64,000 nt of DNA from Mesorhizobium sp. M7A.F.Ca.US.008.03.1.1 (GTDB taxonomy: Bacteria; Pseudomonadota; Alphaproteobacteria; Rhizobiales; Rhizobiaceae): contig NZ_RZRU01000002.1 of NCBI RefSeq assembly GCF_003997495.1, positions 372,001 through 436,000 on the forward strand, in the 5' to 3' direction. The translations under genes were made by a program, and so were the position numbers. The notes under the pieces were generated by a model that was not told where the DNA came from, made no database searches, and saw only the letters and a list, made by a program, of their open reading frames with translations. Shown here in pieces: positions 17,873 through 26,628 of the stretch. The stretch's first letter is position 1. Each line of letters opens with the position of its first letter.

Positions 17873-17913
17873 TTGCATTACAGTCATACTATCAGATTAT
17901 GAACATAATGCAA
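17873..17913. promoter_or_regulatory. 41-bp nested palindrome, putative TetR operator
   Basis: The arms are TTGCATTA and TAATGCAA (8 bp, perfect). Inside them, after 3 bases on each side, are TCATA and TATGA (5 bp, perfect), around a 9-base centre. It fills the 102-base gap between the SDR and TetR genes, the usual place for the regulator to control both. The symmetry is seen; binding is inferred. Confidence 0.65.
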
Positions 17914-17934
17914 TAGCAGAAAGGAATAGCAGCC

Positions 17935-18498
17935 ATGCGCTACGAAAAGGGTCGGAAGGACGCCTCGCGCGGACGGATCATGGAGGTCGCAGCGGAACGC
18001 TTTCGCGGCGACGGCATAGCCGCGTCCGGACTGGCGACCATCATGAGCGACGCCGGGCTGACGAACGGCGCCTTCTATCCGCACTTTCAATCCAAGGCGC
18101 AGCTTGTCCGCGAAAGCGTGGCGGCGGCGATGGAGCTTCAGGCGCAGCAACTGGCGGAAGCATTGGCTTCGGGCGTGGAGATGGCCATCGACACGTATCT
18201 GTCGGCCGAGCACCGGGACAATCCCGGAAAGGGCTGCGCGTCAGCTGCGCTACTGCCGGAACTCGCCCGTCAGCCGTCTGAAACGCGTGAAGCCTATACA
18301 GACCACCTGCTGGCTTTGGTGCGCCAGTTGGCGCAAGCGCTACCGCGGGCCAGGGATCCGGAGGGCGTGGCGCTGGCTGTCTTTGCAACGCTCCTCGGCA
18401 CGCTGCAAATGGCCCGCGCCGTGGGCGGAACGGAATTGTCCGATCGCATCCTCTCGGCGGGGAAAGACGCGGCGAAGACGCTGATCGAGCAGCGTTAG
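17935..18498 (+). CDS. TetR family transcriptional regulator
   Basis: A 187-residue regulator. Residues about 10-55 form the TetR DNA-binding domain (RGRIMEVAAERFRGDGIAAS, then IMSDAGLTNGAFYPHFQSKA). The C-terminal half resembles the TetR_C group that contains a conserved GCAS segment (GKGCASAALLPELA). AGAAAGGAA lies before the ATG. Its divergent partner is an SDR followed by a hydrolase and an oxidoreductase; regulation of these by a small electrophile or similar inducer is a reasonable inference. Confidence 0.92.
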   Translation: MRYEKGRKDASRGRIMEVAAERFRGDGIAASGLATIMSDAGLTNGAFYPHFQSKAQLVRESVAAAMELQAQQLAEALASGVEMAIDTYLSAEHRDNPGKGCASAALLPELARQPSETREAYTDHLLALVRQLAQALPRARDPEGVALAVFATLLGTLQMARAVGGTELSDRILSAGKDAAKTLIEQR

Positions 18499-18533
18499 CG
18501 CAATTCCAGGAAAAGTGTGAAACCGCAATTGCG
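18499..18533. repeat. rhizobial-type intergenic palindrome
   Basis: CGCAATT and AATTGCG are paired arms around the segment CCAGGAAAAGTGTGAAACCG, immediately after the TetR stop codon. The GCGCAATTCC-AGGAAAAGTG wording is familiar to me from dispersed intergenic palindromes in Mesorhizobium genomes, but no second copy is in this window. It may also act as a terminator. Confidence 0.5.
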
Positions 18534-18587
18534 TCAGGACAGAGGGATAAGGCGGCGCACCACCCTCGGGGCGGTCCGCGCCCGCCC

Positions 18588-18785
18588 CTAAACGTCGAGA
18601 GTGACCCTCATGCCGCGGACTTCGGCCATTTCCAGCAGCAGGTCCTGCAGTCTTTCATCCAGCGCGGCACCGGTCAGCGCCAGAAGCTCGGTGATGCTCT
18701 CTCTCATCGATATGACGGTGGCGCCTGTCTTCTCGGCGAGCAGCCGTCCGATGGCAGCTCGGATCAGCTCGTCCTGATCAGACAT
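18588..18785 (-). CDS. 65-residue hypothetical protein
   Basis: A short, mostly helical, acidic protein (MSDQDELIRAAIGRLLAEKT, then a helix rich in Leu and Glu) with no Cys and no membrane segment. The strong ribosome site GGGAGGTG sits 6 bases before the ATG, and codon use is ordinary, so it is probably expressed. No family recognised. Another small unknown gene lies 120 bases upstream on the same strand. Confidence 0.6.
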   Translation of the reverse strand: MSDQDELIRAAIGRLLAEKTGATVISMRESITELLALTGAALDERLQDLLLEMAEVRGMRVTLDV

Positions 18786-18905
18786 CGCTTCACCTCCCGA
18801 CGCACTGCAACCTCCCCTTGCTTTCCATGCCTCACCGCCGCTTTCGACAACAGGGCGTGATTTTCCATACGGTATGATTTTCGATGCGACATCGGGCAGC
18901 TTTGC

Positions 18906-19139
18906 TCATGCCAGCAGATCGTCTCGATGAGCCCGCCAGTCGTTCAACACCGACAAGGAGGGCAGCAGCGAAAAATCGCCGGGCTGGACCGTTTCAACCG
19001 CTGCAAGCAGCGCCAGCGCCACTTCGTGTCGATAAAGCCCAATGCAAACGCCCCCTTCGACCGTTGCCGGCAATTCCGTGATTGTGTCGAAAATCGAAAA
19101 CGTACCCGTTGGCTCTTCCACGATTTCGAAACGCCCCAC
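18906..19139 (-). CDS. 77-residue hypothetical protein
   Basis: A small protein opening with MGRFEIVEEPTGTFSIFDT and ending in LNDWRAHRDDLLA. The GTG at 19139 is chosen because GGAGG lies 6 bases before it, although a TTG 7 codons upstream is also in frame. No membrane segment or metal motif is evident. The family is not recognised. Gene order with the 65-residue neighbour suggests loose linkage only. Confidence 0.55.
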   Translation of the reverse strand: MGRFEIVEEPTGTFSIFDTITELPATVEGGVCIGLYRHEVALALLAAVETVQPGDFSLLPSLSVLNDWRAHRDDLLA

Positions 19140-19300
19140 CCGAAACCTCCCTCTGCACAAAAGTAGCGACCAACGCGGACATCCCCCAAGTGGTTCCCTG
19201 AGGCCGGCACTTTTTTCGCGCCTTGGTTGTAGCGCATGCCGGCAGGACAGTCATGCCCGCAGGGCGCGCACAGTCAAAACCGCTACGCACATTTTAAATC

Positions 19301-19314
19301 TTGACGCGTGTCAA
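19301..19314. promoter_or_regulatory. short palindrome TTGAC-N4-GTCAA
   Basis: TTGACGCGTGTCAA has perfect 5-bp arms around GCGT, followed by an AT-rich TTTTTTATAAAA run. It lies about 60 bases before the start of the decayed Gfo/Idh gene. It may be the old operator/promoter of that gene; the regulator is not in view. Confidence 0.35.
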
Positions 19315-19373
19315 TTTTTTATAAAACATGCGCAAACGCCGGCATGGCATCAGCCGGCGCTCTGGGAGGAGCA

Positions 19374-19989
19374 ATGCCTGACATCGAAAAACGCCCGAAC
19401 CGGGGCTGCAGTCCGCACACCACAGGCGGGCAGCAGCCCTGTTGGCGGATTGTCGCGCCAGGCATCGGACTGGCCTTGCGCCGTTGGCGCCGATGCGCCG
19501 GCCGATCTGGTGCGCGCCTATCGCGGGCTGACGGCGCTTTCCTCGCACCACATTTCGGCGATGCGCGGGCTGATCGGCGAGCCGGCACGCGTGCTGGCCG
19601 CGCACCGCACCAATGGCGGCGCCAACACCAGCATTACTTTCGATTATGGCCATTTCGCTTGCCTGTATGACGCGGTGGTCGACGATCTCGGCCTGTTCGA
19701 CGCCATGATCGAGGTGCGCTCCAACACCAGGCGCGTGCGCATCATCTACGACACGCCCTACATCCGCAGCCTGCCGACGCGGCTGGAGGTCACCGATGCT
19801 GGCCCGCTCGGCCCGGTGACGAAAACCTTCGGGCCTCTCTACGGCGATGCTTTCTCGAATGAACTCGAGATTTTCCACCGCCACATCACCGAAGGCACAA
19901 AGCCGTTGACCGACCTCGCCGATTCACGCCGCGACCTGGCGCTGATGGCCGAAATCATCGAGCGGATGAAGGAGAGTGGCGGGCTCTGA
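19374..19989 (+). pseudogene. truncated Gfo/Idh/MocA oxidoreductase
   Basis: A good ribosome site (GGGAGGAGCA) and ATG begin a reading frame at 19374 (MPDIEKRP), but this frame soon becomes non-coding. The coding signal resumes in another frame near 19480, and from there to the stop the protein resembles the C-terminal half of Gfo/Idh/MocA dehydrogenases (SSHHISAMRGLIGEPARV, then LEIFHRHITEGTKPLTDLAD). The N-terminal Rossmann domain with its GxGxxG is missing. A full member has about 330-380 residues. The best reading is an internal deletion plus frameshift. A functional short protein from a downstream start cannot be fully excluded. Confidence 0.65.
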
Positions 19990-20004
19990 GGCGCTGCCTG
20001 CCGC

Positions 20005-20280
20005 CTACTTCCCACAGTGATGATCGTTGATCTTGTTCACCGCATTCGCGTCGGGTCCGACTCGATGATAGGAGCACGCGCCGGCCGCCGTCGTCACCAA
20101 CTGCTGATCGTAGTAGCGCGGGCCGCCGAATAGGATGTCGATGAGATCGCCTTCGGCGGGAACGTAGCGTTCGGAGTGGACCCGGCGGTCGTGATGCCGG
20201 TCGCCAGCCAAGGCCAGATCGCAAACGCTTGCGCCCATGGCGACAGCGAGAGCTAGGATCGCAACGTATTTCGTGGTCAT
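20005..20280 (-). CDS. 91-residue secreted hypothetical protein
   Basis: A signal peptide (MTTKYVAILALAVAMGASV, cut near ALAG) is followed by a His/Arg-rich start (DRHHDRRVHSERY) and a mature region with two Cys, ACSYHRVG and the final HHCGK. These may form a disulfide. GGAGG lies 10 bases before the ATG at 20280, which fixes the start. The protein should be periplasmic. No function is recognised. It is divergent from the amidase gene. Confidence 0.7.
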   Translation of the reverse strand: MTTKYVAILALAVAMGASVCDLALAGDRHHDRRVHSERYVPAEGDLIDILFGGPRYYDQQLVTTAAGACSYHRVGPDANAVNKINDHHCGK

Positions 20281-20425
20281 CGCCAATACCCTCCTGGCCA
20301 TTCCGCAATCACACCATACATCCAAAACCGCCAGCCGGGCAAAAGTTCCGGAGATGGCCGCGATAGGCTCTTGCCGAAGCCGGCTGCCTCGCTCATCCAT
20401 GCTGCGTGGAAATGAGGGATCCGTG

Positions 20426-22447
20426 ATGACCGACGCCAGCCTTCACCTCGTCGAAGCGACGATCGACCAACTGCGCCGCGCGCTCGATGACGGCACCGTC
20501 ACCAGCGTCGAACTGGTCGGGGCGTATCTCAGGCGCATCGCGCATTTCGACCGGCACGGTATCAGCCTCAATGCCGTCCCAGTGCTCAACCCTGACATGT
20601 TTGAGGAGGCGGCGGCCTCCGACCAGCGCCGCCGCAACGGCACCGTGCTCGGGCCGCTCGACGGCATCCCCTACACCGCCAAGGACAGCTACAAGGTATC
20701 AGGCCTGACGGTGGCCGCCGGCTCGCCGGCCTTCGAGCATCTCATTGCCAATGAGGACGCCTTCACCATCGCCCGGCTGCGCGCCGGCGGCGCCGTGCTG
20801 ATCGGCCTGACCAACATGCCGCCGATGGCCAATGGCGGCATGCAGCGCGGCGTCTATGGCCGCGCCGAAAGTCCGTACAATGGCGACTATCTCACCGCCG
20901 CCTTCGCATCGGGCTCGTCGAATGGGTCGGGCACGGCGACAGCAGCCAGCTTCTGCGCCTTCGGGCTTGGCGAGGAAACATGGTCGTCCGGGCGCGCGCC
21001 GGCCACCAACAACGCGCTGGTCGCCTACACGCCGTCGCGCGGCGTCATTTCGGTGCGCGGCAACTGGCCGCTGGTGCCGACCATGGATGTCGTGGTGCCG
21101 CATACGCGCAGCGTCCCCGACATGCTCGAACTGCTCGACATCATCGTCGCCGACGATCCCGAGACGCGAGGCGATTTCTGGCGCGCGCAGCCTTGGGTCA
21201 GGCTGCCGAAAAGCTCCGACGTGCGGCCGCCGCGCTATACCGATCTCACGCTGGCCGGGTCGCTGAAAGGCAAGCGGCTGGGCGTGCCCAGAATGTATAT
21301 CGGCCGCGACAGCGAGGCGGATGCGCCGATCGAAACCCGCGCCTCGGTGCTTGCCCTTTGGGAACAGGCGGCGGCCGATCTCAGGCGGCTTGGCGCCGAG
21401 GTAGTCGAGGTCGATTTTCCCCTCGTCTCCAACTACGAGCGCGACCGCCCCGGCGCGCGCACCATGCTCGAGCGCGGGCTGGTGCCCCAGGACTTCGCCG
21501 AGCGCGAACTCTGGGATCTCTGCATCTGGGGCTGGGACGACTTTTTGCGCGCCAATGCCGACCCGGCGTTGCCCGATCTCGTCTCGGTCGACGGCCCAAA
21601 GATCTTCCCGCAACCGCCGGGCACGCTGCCCGACCGCTATGAGGGCGGCTTCGACCTGAGGAAATATGTCGAGCGGGCGCGGTCCGGCGTCACGCCCGTC
21701 ACGGAAATCCCGACGATTGAAGAAGGCCTGAAGGGCCTCGAAGCGACAAGGCGGATCGATTTCGAGGACTGGCTGGACGCGCAAGGCATCGACGCCGTGG
21801 TGCTGCCCGCCGCCGCCGATGTCGGACCGGCCGATGCAGACATCGACGAGGCGTCCGCCGCCCTTGCCTGGCGCAATGGCACCTGGGTCGCCAACGGCAA
21901 TCTGGTCTGGCGCCATTTCGGCATCCCCACCGTCACCGTGCCGATGGGAACCATGGCCGATATCGGCATGCCGGTCGGCCTGACTTTCGCCGGCAAGGCC
22001 TATGATGATGTCAGGTTGTTGCGCATGGCCGGTGATTTCGAACGTGCCACGCAGCGCCGCGCCAGCCCGCCGCGCACGCCAGAACTTGCCGACGATATAT
22101 TTTCAGGCCGCCCCGCCCGAGCCGACGACAGCAAGGCGCCAGCGTTCGCCATCACGCTTGCCGCCGAGACGCGGCCTTCCGGCGATCAGGACGAGATCTT
22201 CATCACGCTCAACCTGCCAAATGAGGTGTCTGGGACGGCCAGCCTCAAGGTACATGTCAACGGAGAGTCTGTCGCGCTGCAGCGAAGCGGTGCGTGCTTC
22301 AGCGGCCGCGCACTCGTCCCGGCCGCAGAGCATCAGCGGCTGCACAGCGCCTGGCGTGGCTCCTACGGTTCGATCGTCATAGCGGTGGTGCGGCTGGAGG
22401 ATGGGCGCACCACTGGCGCCTTTGCGGTCACCGGCGGGATAAAATGA
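20426..22447 (+). CDS. amidase signature family protein
   Basis: A 673-residue amidase. The Ser-cisSer-Lys triad can be placed: Lys in TAKDSYKVSG, the glycine/serine loop ASGSSNGSGTATAASF with the cis-serine, and the nucleophile in EETWSSGRAPATNN. The catalytic domain ends near residue 570 (PTVTVPMGTMADIGMPVGLTF); about 100 extra residues follow with a beta-rich look, longer than most family members. It is not in an obvious operon, so the amide is unknown. The ATG at 20426 is preferred after GAGGGA; an ATG at 20399 is an alternative. Confidence 0.85.
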   Translation: MTDASLHLVEATIDQLRRALDDGTVTSVELVGAYLRRIAHFDRHGISLNAVPVLNPDMFEEAAASDQRRRNGTVLGPLDGIPYTAKDSYKVSGLTVAAGSPAFEHLIANEDAFTIARLRAGGAVLIGLTNMPPMANGGMQRGVYGRAESPYNGDYLTAAFASGSSNGSGTATAASFCAFGLGEETWSSGRAPATNNALVAYTPSRGVISVRGNWPLVPTMDVVVPHTRSVPDMLELLDIIVADDPETRGDFWRAQPWVRLPKSSDVRPPRYTDLTLAGSLKGKRLGVPRMYIGRDSEADAPIETRASVLALWEQAAADLRRLGAEVVEVDFPLVSNYERDRPGARTMLERGLVPQDFAERELWDLCIWGWDDFLRANADPALPDLVSVDGPKIFPQPPGTLPDRYEGGFDLRKYVERARSGVTPVTEIPTIEEGLKGLEATRRIDFEDWLDAQGIDAVVLPAAADVGPADADIDEASAALAWRNGTWVANGNLVWRHFGIPTVTVPMGTMADIGMPVGLTFAGKAYDDVRLLRMAGDFERATQRRASPPRTPELADDIFSGRPARADDSKAPAFAITLAAETRPSGDQDEIFITLNLPNEVSGTASLKVHVNGESVALQRSGACFSGRALVPAAEHQRLHSAWRGSYGSIVIAVVRLEDGRTTGAFAVTGGIK

Positions 22448-22457
22448 GTGCTGGGCA

Positions 22458-22868
22458 CTAGGAGGGCAGAGAGGCCAGCCATTCTTCCCAAAATTCCTGC
22501 TGCATGTGGACGAAAACCGGAACCACGTCGACGCCGTCGTCAAATATATCGACCAGATCCGTCTCTTGGGGAAATTGTCCCATCTTCACCTTGCAGGCCA
22601 TCAATCCGCGACTCTTCTCCATCACTATATTTTCGGGATAAACATTGGCACTCGCCCCGTAGCAGAAGGGCAGCAAACCATCGGCTTCGAGGCCCTGACG
22701 AATCTGGAACAGAGCTTCGAAAAAGTCTTCCTCTTCGGCCCTGATCACCTTGTCCCGGTAGCCGCATGTCAGGCTGCAGACGGCGCCCTCTACATGCAGT
22801 GTAAACACGGCTTCCTCGTCTCCGCCCGTGCCCCCTCCGACCAAAAATACTGTCCGCTGATGATCCAT
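22458..22868 (-). CDS. 136-residue hypothetical protein
   Basis: A cytoplasmic-looking acidic protein (MDHQRTVFLVGGGTGGDEEAV at the start, FWEEWLASLPS at the end) with several Cys in the first half. A G-run (AAAGGGGGGGGCGG) immediately before the ATG acts as ribosome site and fixes the start over a longer upstream frame. No family recognised. It is convergent with the amidase gene and separated by 128 bases from the ThuA-like gene. Confidence 0.65.
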   Translation of the reverse strand: MDHQRTVFLVGGGTGGDEEAVFTLHVEGAVCSLTCGYRDKVIRAEEEDFFEALFQIRQGLEADGLLPFCYGASANVYPENIVMEKSRGLMACKVKMGQFPQETDLVDIFDDGVDVVPVFVHMQQEFWEEWLASLPS

Positions 22869-22996
22869 TCCGCCCCCCCCTTTGCTGTTCACCGGATGGT
22901 AGTTCAACAGCGGCCGGCTTTCTAGCCATTGCAGGGACTCAGACACCGCTGCTCCACGGTTCGCCGCTCGCCTTTCGCAATTGGTGCCGACAGAGG

Positions 22997-23644
22997 CTAG
23001 CCCCGCGCCGCCCAAAGCAAACCCCGCTCCACCATCAGCGCCATTTCCGGCACCGCGAACTCATCCGCCGTGTGACCAAGGGCGCTGTAGAAAACCTTCC
23101 CCGCTCCATAGCGACGCTTCCAGACGATCGGCATCACGACGCCGCCTATCCCCGGGAAATGCGCGTCGGTGAAGGTGGTCGTGGCCAGCACCTCGTTGCT
23201 CGGATCGACATGCATGTAATACTGCTCCGACCGATAGGCGAAATCGCTGACGCCTGATGTGATCGGGTCATCCGGCCTGGTGATCGCGACGTGATAGTCG
23301 ATGATGTCGCCGGGATGCGCGACCCATTGGCCGCCGGTCATGAACTGATAGTCGGGCTCGTTGCGAAAACTGTCGCCCATCGTGCCATGGAATCCGCCGA
23401 GCCCGCTTCCCCCGCGAACGGCAAGCGTCAGGTTCTGCAGTTCGGTCTTCTCGATCGTCGACATCGTGATGACAGGCACGATGAGATCGAAGGAAGCAAG
23501 CTGCGGATCGGCGAACATCGCCGTGCCCTGGCCCAGCGTGACGTCGAATCCATTGCGTTCAAGCAGCGCGCGCACGACGTTGGCGCTGCGCTCTGGCGTG
23601 TGGCCTTCCCAGCCGCCCCAGGCAATCAGGGCCTTCTTCGGCAT
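22997..23644 (-). CDS. ThuA domain protein
   Basis: A 215-residue protein of the ThuA family (class I glutamine-amidotransferase-like fold), first named from rhizobial trehalose use. It opens KKALIAWGGWEGHTPER and contains GLGGFHGTMGDSFRNEPDYQFMTGGQWVAHPG and late HTADEF, all family-typical. Enzymatic activity in the family is unsettled; some members act with sugar 3-keto chemistry. Here it is the last gene of a monooxygenase/Dpp transporter unit, 42 bases after a luciferase-like gene, so a role in that pathway is likelier than trehalose use. Confidence 0.87.
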   Translation of the reverse strand: MPKKALIAWGGWEGHTPERSANVVRALLERNGFDVTLGQGTAMFADPQLASFDLIVPVITMSTIEKTELQNLTLAVRGGSGLGGFHGTMGDSFRNEPDYQFMTGGQWVAHPGDIIDYHVAITRPDDPITSGVSDFAYRSEQYYMHVDPSNEVLATTTFTDAHFPGIGGVVMPIVWKRRYGAGKVFYSALGHTADEFAVPEMALMVERGLLWAARG

Positions 23645-23686
23645 GACTTTACCTCCCTGGAAAACTCCGCTTCGATCGATCAGGCG

Positions 23687-24715
23687 TCAGCGCCAGCCCA
23701 GAGCCGGCGCGACATGAGTTAGTATCGCCTCGATGACATGCGCATTGTAGTCGACGCCGAGCTGGTTGGGCACGGTGAGCAGCAGCGTATCCGCCTCGGC
23801 GATCGCCTCATCCGCAGCCAATTCCTTGATCAGCACATCCGGCTCGGCCGCGTAGCTGCGCCCGAAGATCGCCTTGGTGTTCTCCTCGATGAAGCCGATC
23901 TGGTCGCGACTTTCGTTGCCGCGGCCGAAATAGCCACGGTCGCGATCGTCGACCAGCGCGAAGATGCTGCGGCTGACCGAGACGCGCGGCTGACGCTTGT
24001 GGCCGGCGGCCTTCCAGGCCTCGCGATAGATGCGGATCTGCTCGGCCTGCTGGATGTGGAACGGCTTGCCGCTCTCGTCGAATTTGAGCGTCGAACTCTG
24101 CAGGTTCATGCCGAGCTTCGCCGCCCATTCCGACGTCGCGTTGGTGGCCGCGCCCCACCAGATCCGCTCGCGCAAACCCTCCGAATGCGGCTCGAGCCGC
24201 AGCAGGCCGGGCGGATTGGGGAACATCGGCCGCGGATTGGGCTGTGCGAACCCCTCGCCGCGCAGCGTCTCGAGGAAGACCTCGGCGTGATGCCGCGCCA
24301 TGTCGGCGTCGCTTTTGCCTTCCAGCGGCGCGTAGCCGAAATGGCGCCAGCCATCGATCACCTGCTCGGGCGAGCCACGGCTGATGCCAAGCTGCAGGCG
24401 CCCGCCGGCGATGATGTCGGCCGCACCTGCATCCTCGGCCATGTAGAGCGGGTTCTCGTAGCGCATGTCGATGACGGCGGTGCCGATTTCGATGCGGTTG
24501 GTCTTGGCGCCGACGGCGGCCAGCAGCGGGAACGGCGAAGCGAGCTGGCGGGCGAAATGATGCACGCGGAAATAGGCCCCGTCCGCGCCCAGCTGCTCGG
24601 CGGCGACGGCCAGCTCGATGGATTGTAAAAGCGCGTCCGAAGCCGAGCGCACTTGCGATTGCGACGAGGGCGTCCAGTGCCCGAATGACAGGAAACCGAT
24701 TTTCTTCATAGCCAT
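23687..24715 (-). CDS. luciferase-like (LLM class) flavin-dependent monooxygenase
   Basis: A 342-residue TIM-barrel enzyme of the bacterial luciferase superfamily using reduced FMN. The N-terminal strand IGFLSFGHW, the EQLGADGAYFRVHHFARQ region and RLQLGISRGSPEQVIDG are typical of the single-chain LLM group. It follows the two permease genes of the Dpp-type transporter on the same strand with a 62-base gap. An in-frame ATG two codons later is an equal start candidate. Substrate unknown; partner enzymes for reduced flavin are not encoded here. Confidence 0.88.
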   Translation of the reverse strand: MAMKKIGFLSFGHWTPSSQSQVRSASDALLQSIELAVAAEQLGADGAYFRVHHFARQLASPFPLLAAVGAKTNRIEIGTAVIDMRYENPLYMAEDAGAADIIAGGRLQLGISRGSPEQVIDGWRHFGYAPLEGKSDADMARHHAEVFLETLRGEGFAQPNPRPMFPNPPGLLRLEPHSEGLRERIWWGAATNATSEWAAKLGMNLQSSTLKFDESGKPFHIQQAEQIRIYREAWKAAGHKRQPRVSVSRSIFALVDDRDRGYFGRGNESRDQIGFIEENTKAIFGRSYAAEPDVLIKELAADEAIAEADTLLLTVPNQLGVDYNAHVIEAILTHVAPALGWR

Positions 24716-24777
24716 GCGATATAAGGATGCGCGTCAGGCTTCAATGGAAAAGAGATTTTCGACGCACCCGATCAGGC

Positions 24778-25665
24778 TCATGCATCGATGTTCTCGAAGG
24801 CGCCGATGCCTTGTGCGATCAGGTTCGTCGCCATGACCAGCGAGACGATTGCCGCGGAATTGAAGACGACGACCCACCATTTGCCGCCGGTCAGGAAGCC
24901 GTAGCCGTCGGCGACAGCCAGTCCCCAGTCGGCCGATGGCGGCTGGATGCCGAGGCCGAGAAAGCTGAGTGTCGCGATCGAAAAGAAAGCGTAGCCCAGC
25001 CTTGTGACAAGCTCGATGAGAATCGTCTCCCTGATGTTGGGCAGGATCTCCAGGAACATGATGGCAAGCGCGCCCTCGCCGCCGAGCCGGGCGGCGCTGA
25101 CATAGTCGCGCTGCTTCTGCTCGCGCACGGCGGCGCGAACGGTGCGCGCCACCAGCGGCGCGTAGGCGATGCCGATCACCAGGATGACGGTCAGGTTCGA
25201 CGGCCCAATCGCCACCAGCGTCATGGTGACGAGAACGATGAACGGAAACGCCATCAGCGTATCGAGCAGCCGCGCGCCGATGGCATCGGTGAGGCCGTCG
25301 AAATAGCCGAGCACCAGGCCGATGATGCTGCCGGCGGCAACGCCGGCCAGCGTCGCCAGCGGCGCAACCAGCAGGATATCGCGCGATCCGACGACTACGC
25401 GCGACAGCACGTCGCGGCCGAGCTGATCGGTTCCAAACCAGTGCAAGGCGTCGGGCGGCGTCAGCATCGCCAGGAAATCCTCGGCATAGGGATCGTAGGG
25501 AACGAAGAGGTTGCCGAACAGCGCGCAAACGACCCAGAGCAATAGCAGCAGCGATCCGACCACGACCGACGGGGCCAGTCCGGAGAAAGTGCTGCGGATC
25601 CTGCGCGCCACCGCAAAGCTGGCCACCGCGCGCCGCGGTGCGGGAAACTCCGCCAGATCCGTCAT
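24778..25665 (-). CDS. peptide/nickel-type ABC transporter permease (DppC type)
   Basis: A 295-residue permease with an N-terminal span, then AMLTPPDALHWFGTDQLGRDVLSRVVVG, the hallmark of DppC/OppC proteins, four or five further spans and an EAA-like loop (YVSAARLGGEGALAIMFLEILPN). It overlaps the DppB-type gene by 4 bases (ATGA), so the two are coupled. Together they form the membrane channel for the binding protein encoded at 26629-28275. Confidence 0.92.
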   Translation of the reverse strand: MTDLAEFPAPRRAVASFAVARRIRSTFSGLAPSVVVGSLLLLLWVVCALFGNLFVPYDPYAEDFLAMLTPPDALHWFGTDQLGRDVLSRVVVGSRDILLVAPLATLAGVAAGSIIGLVLGYFDGLTDAIGARLLDTLMAFPFIVLVTMTLVAIGPSNLTVILVIGIAYAPLVARTVRAAVREQKQRDYVSAARLGGEGALAIMFLEILPNIRETILIELVTRLGYAFFSIATLSFLGLGIQPPSADWGLAVADGYGFLTGGKWWVVVFNSAAIVSLVMATNLIAQGIGAFENIDA

Positions 25666-26621
25666 GGCGAGGTCCGGCGGCGTTGCCGCGGATCGAGCAG
25701 GGCCAGCACGAGGTCGCCCGCCGCCGCCGCCAGCACGAAGATTACCGCCATCACCAGCACGCCGGCCTCGAGCATCGGGAAATCACGGGCCTTGGCCGCG
25801 TTCAGGACCAGATTTCCAAGCCCCTGGATGCCGAACAACGCCTCGATCACCACCAGCCCGCCAAGCATGTATCCGGTCTGTGTCGCCAGCACCGCGACGG
25901 TCGGCGTCAGCGCATTGCGCAGCACGTGCCGAAAGATGATCTCACGCCGCTCGAGCCCTTTCAGGACGGCGGTGCGCGTGTAGTCGGCGGCCATCGCCTC
26001 GATCACCCCTGCCCGCGTCATCCGAGCGATGTAGCCGGCAAGGTTCAGCACCAGCGGCAGCGCCGGCAGGATCAGATAGTAGCCATGCGTCCAGAAGCCC
26101 GCGCCATCGGGCGCAACGCCGGAGATCGGGAACCAGTTCAGCCACAGGCCGAAAACAATGAGCAGCATCAGGCCGGAAACGAAATCAGGCACAATGCCGA
26201 AGGAGACGCCCGCCATCACGATCAGCCGGTCGATCAAGCGGCCGGCATTGAGACCGGCGATGACGCCGGCACCAACGCCCAGCGGAACGAGGAAGAGCAA
26301 AATAATCCCGGCAAGGGCCGCGGAGCGCTTGAGACTTTCCAGCACGAACGGCGCCACGGGCCCGCGCATCGACAGCGAGGTGCCGAAATCACCGGTCACG
26401 GCCTTGCTGAACCAGAGCCAGTACTGGACGAGAACCGGCTGGTCGGCGCCCAGCCGCTTGTTCAGTTCCGCCACCGCTTGCGCATCGGCAAAGGGACCGA
26501 GCATGACGCGACCGACATCGCCGGGCAGGACCTGCCCGGCGAAGAACACCAGGATGCTGACCAGCCATAGCGTGAGGACAAGTGTGCCCAGGCGCGCTGA
26601 CAGAATGCGGCCGGTCAGCAT
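25662..26621 (-). CDS. peptide/nickel-type ABC transporter permease (DppB type)
   Basis: A 319-residue DppB/OppB-type permease: MLTGRILSARLGTLVLTLWL first span, the periplasmic loop with LPGDVGRVMLGPFADAQAV, and the EAA loop region YTRTAVLKGLERREIIFRHV with the ALTPTVAVL stretch after it. The ATG at 26621 lies 7 bases after the binding-protein stop, so the longer upstream frame is discarded. Gene order SBP-DppB-DppC is standard, but the ATPases are divergent at 30650. Confidence 0.92.
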   Translation of the reverse strand: MLTGRILSARLGTLVLTLWLVSILVFFAGQVLPGDVGRVMLGPFADAQAVAELNKRLGADQPVLVQYWLWFSKAVTGDFGTSLSMRGPVAPFVLESLKRSAALAGIILLFLVPLGVGAGVIAGLNAGRLIDRLIVMAGVSFGIVPDFVSGLMLLIVFGLWLNWFPISGVAPDGAGFWTHGYYLILPALPLVLNLAGYIARMTRAGVIEAMAADYTRTAVLKGLERREIIFRHVLRNALTPTVAVLATQTGYMLGGLVVIEALFGIQGLGNLVLNAAKARDFPMLEAGVLVMAVIFVLAAAAGDLVLALLDPRQRRRTSP

Positions 26622-26628
26622 GTCGCGA

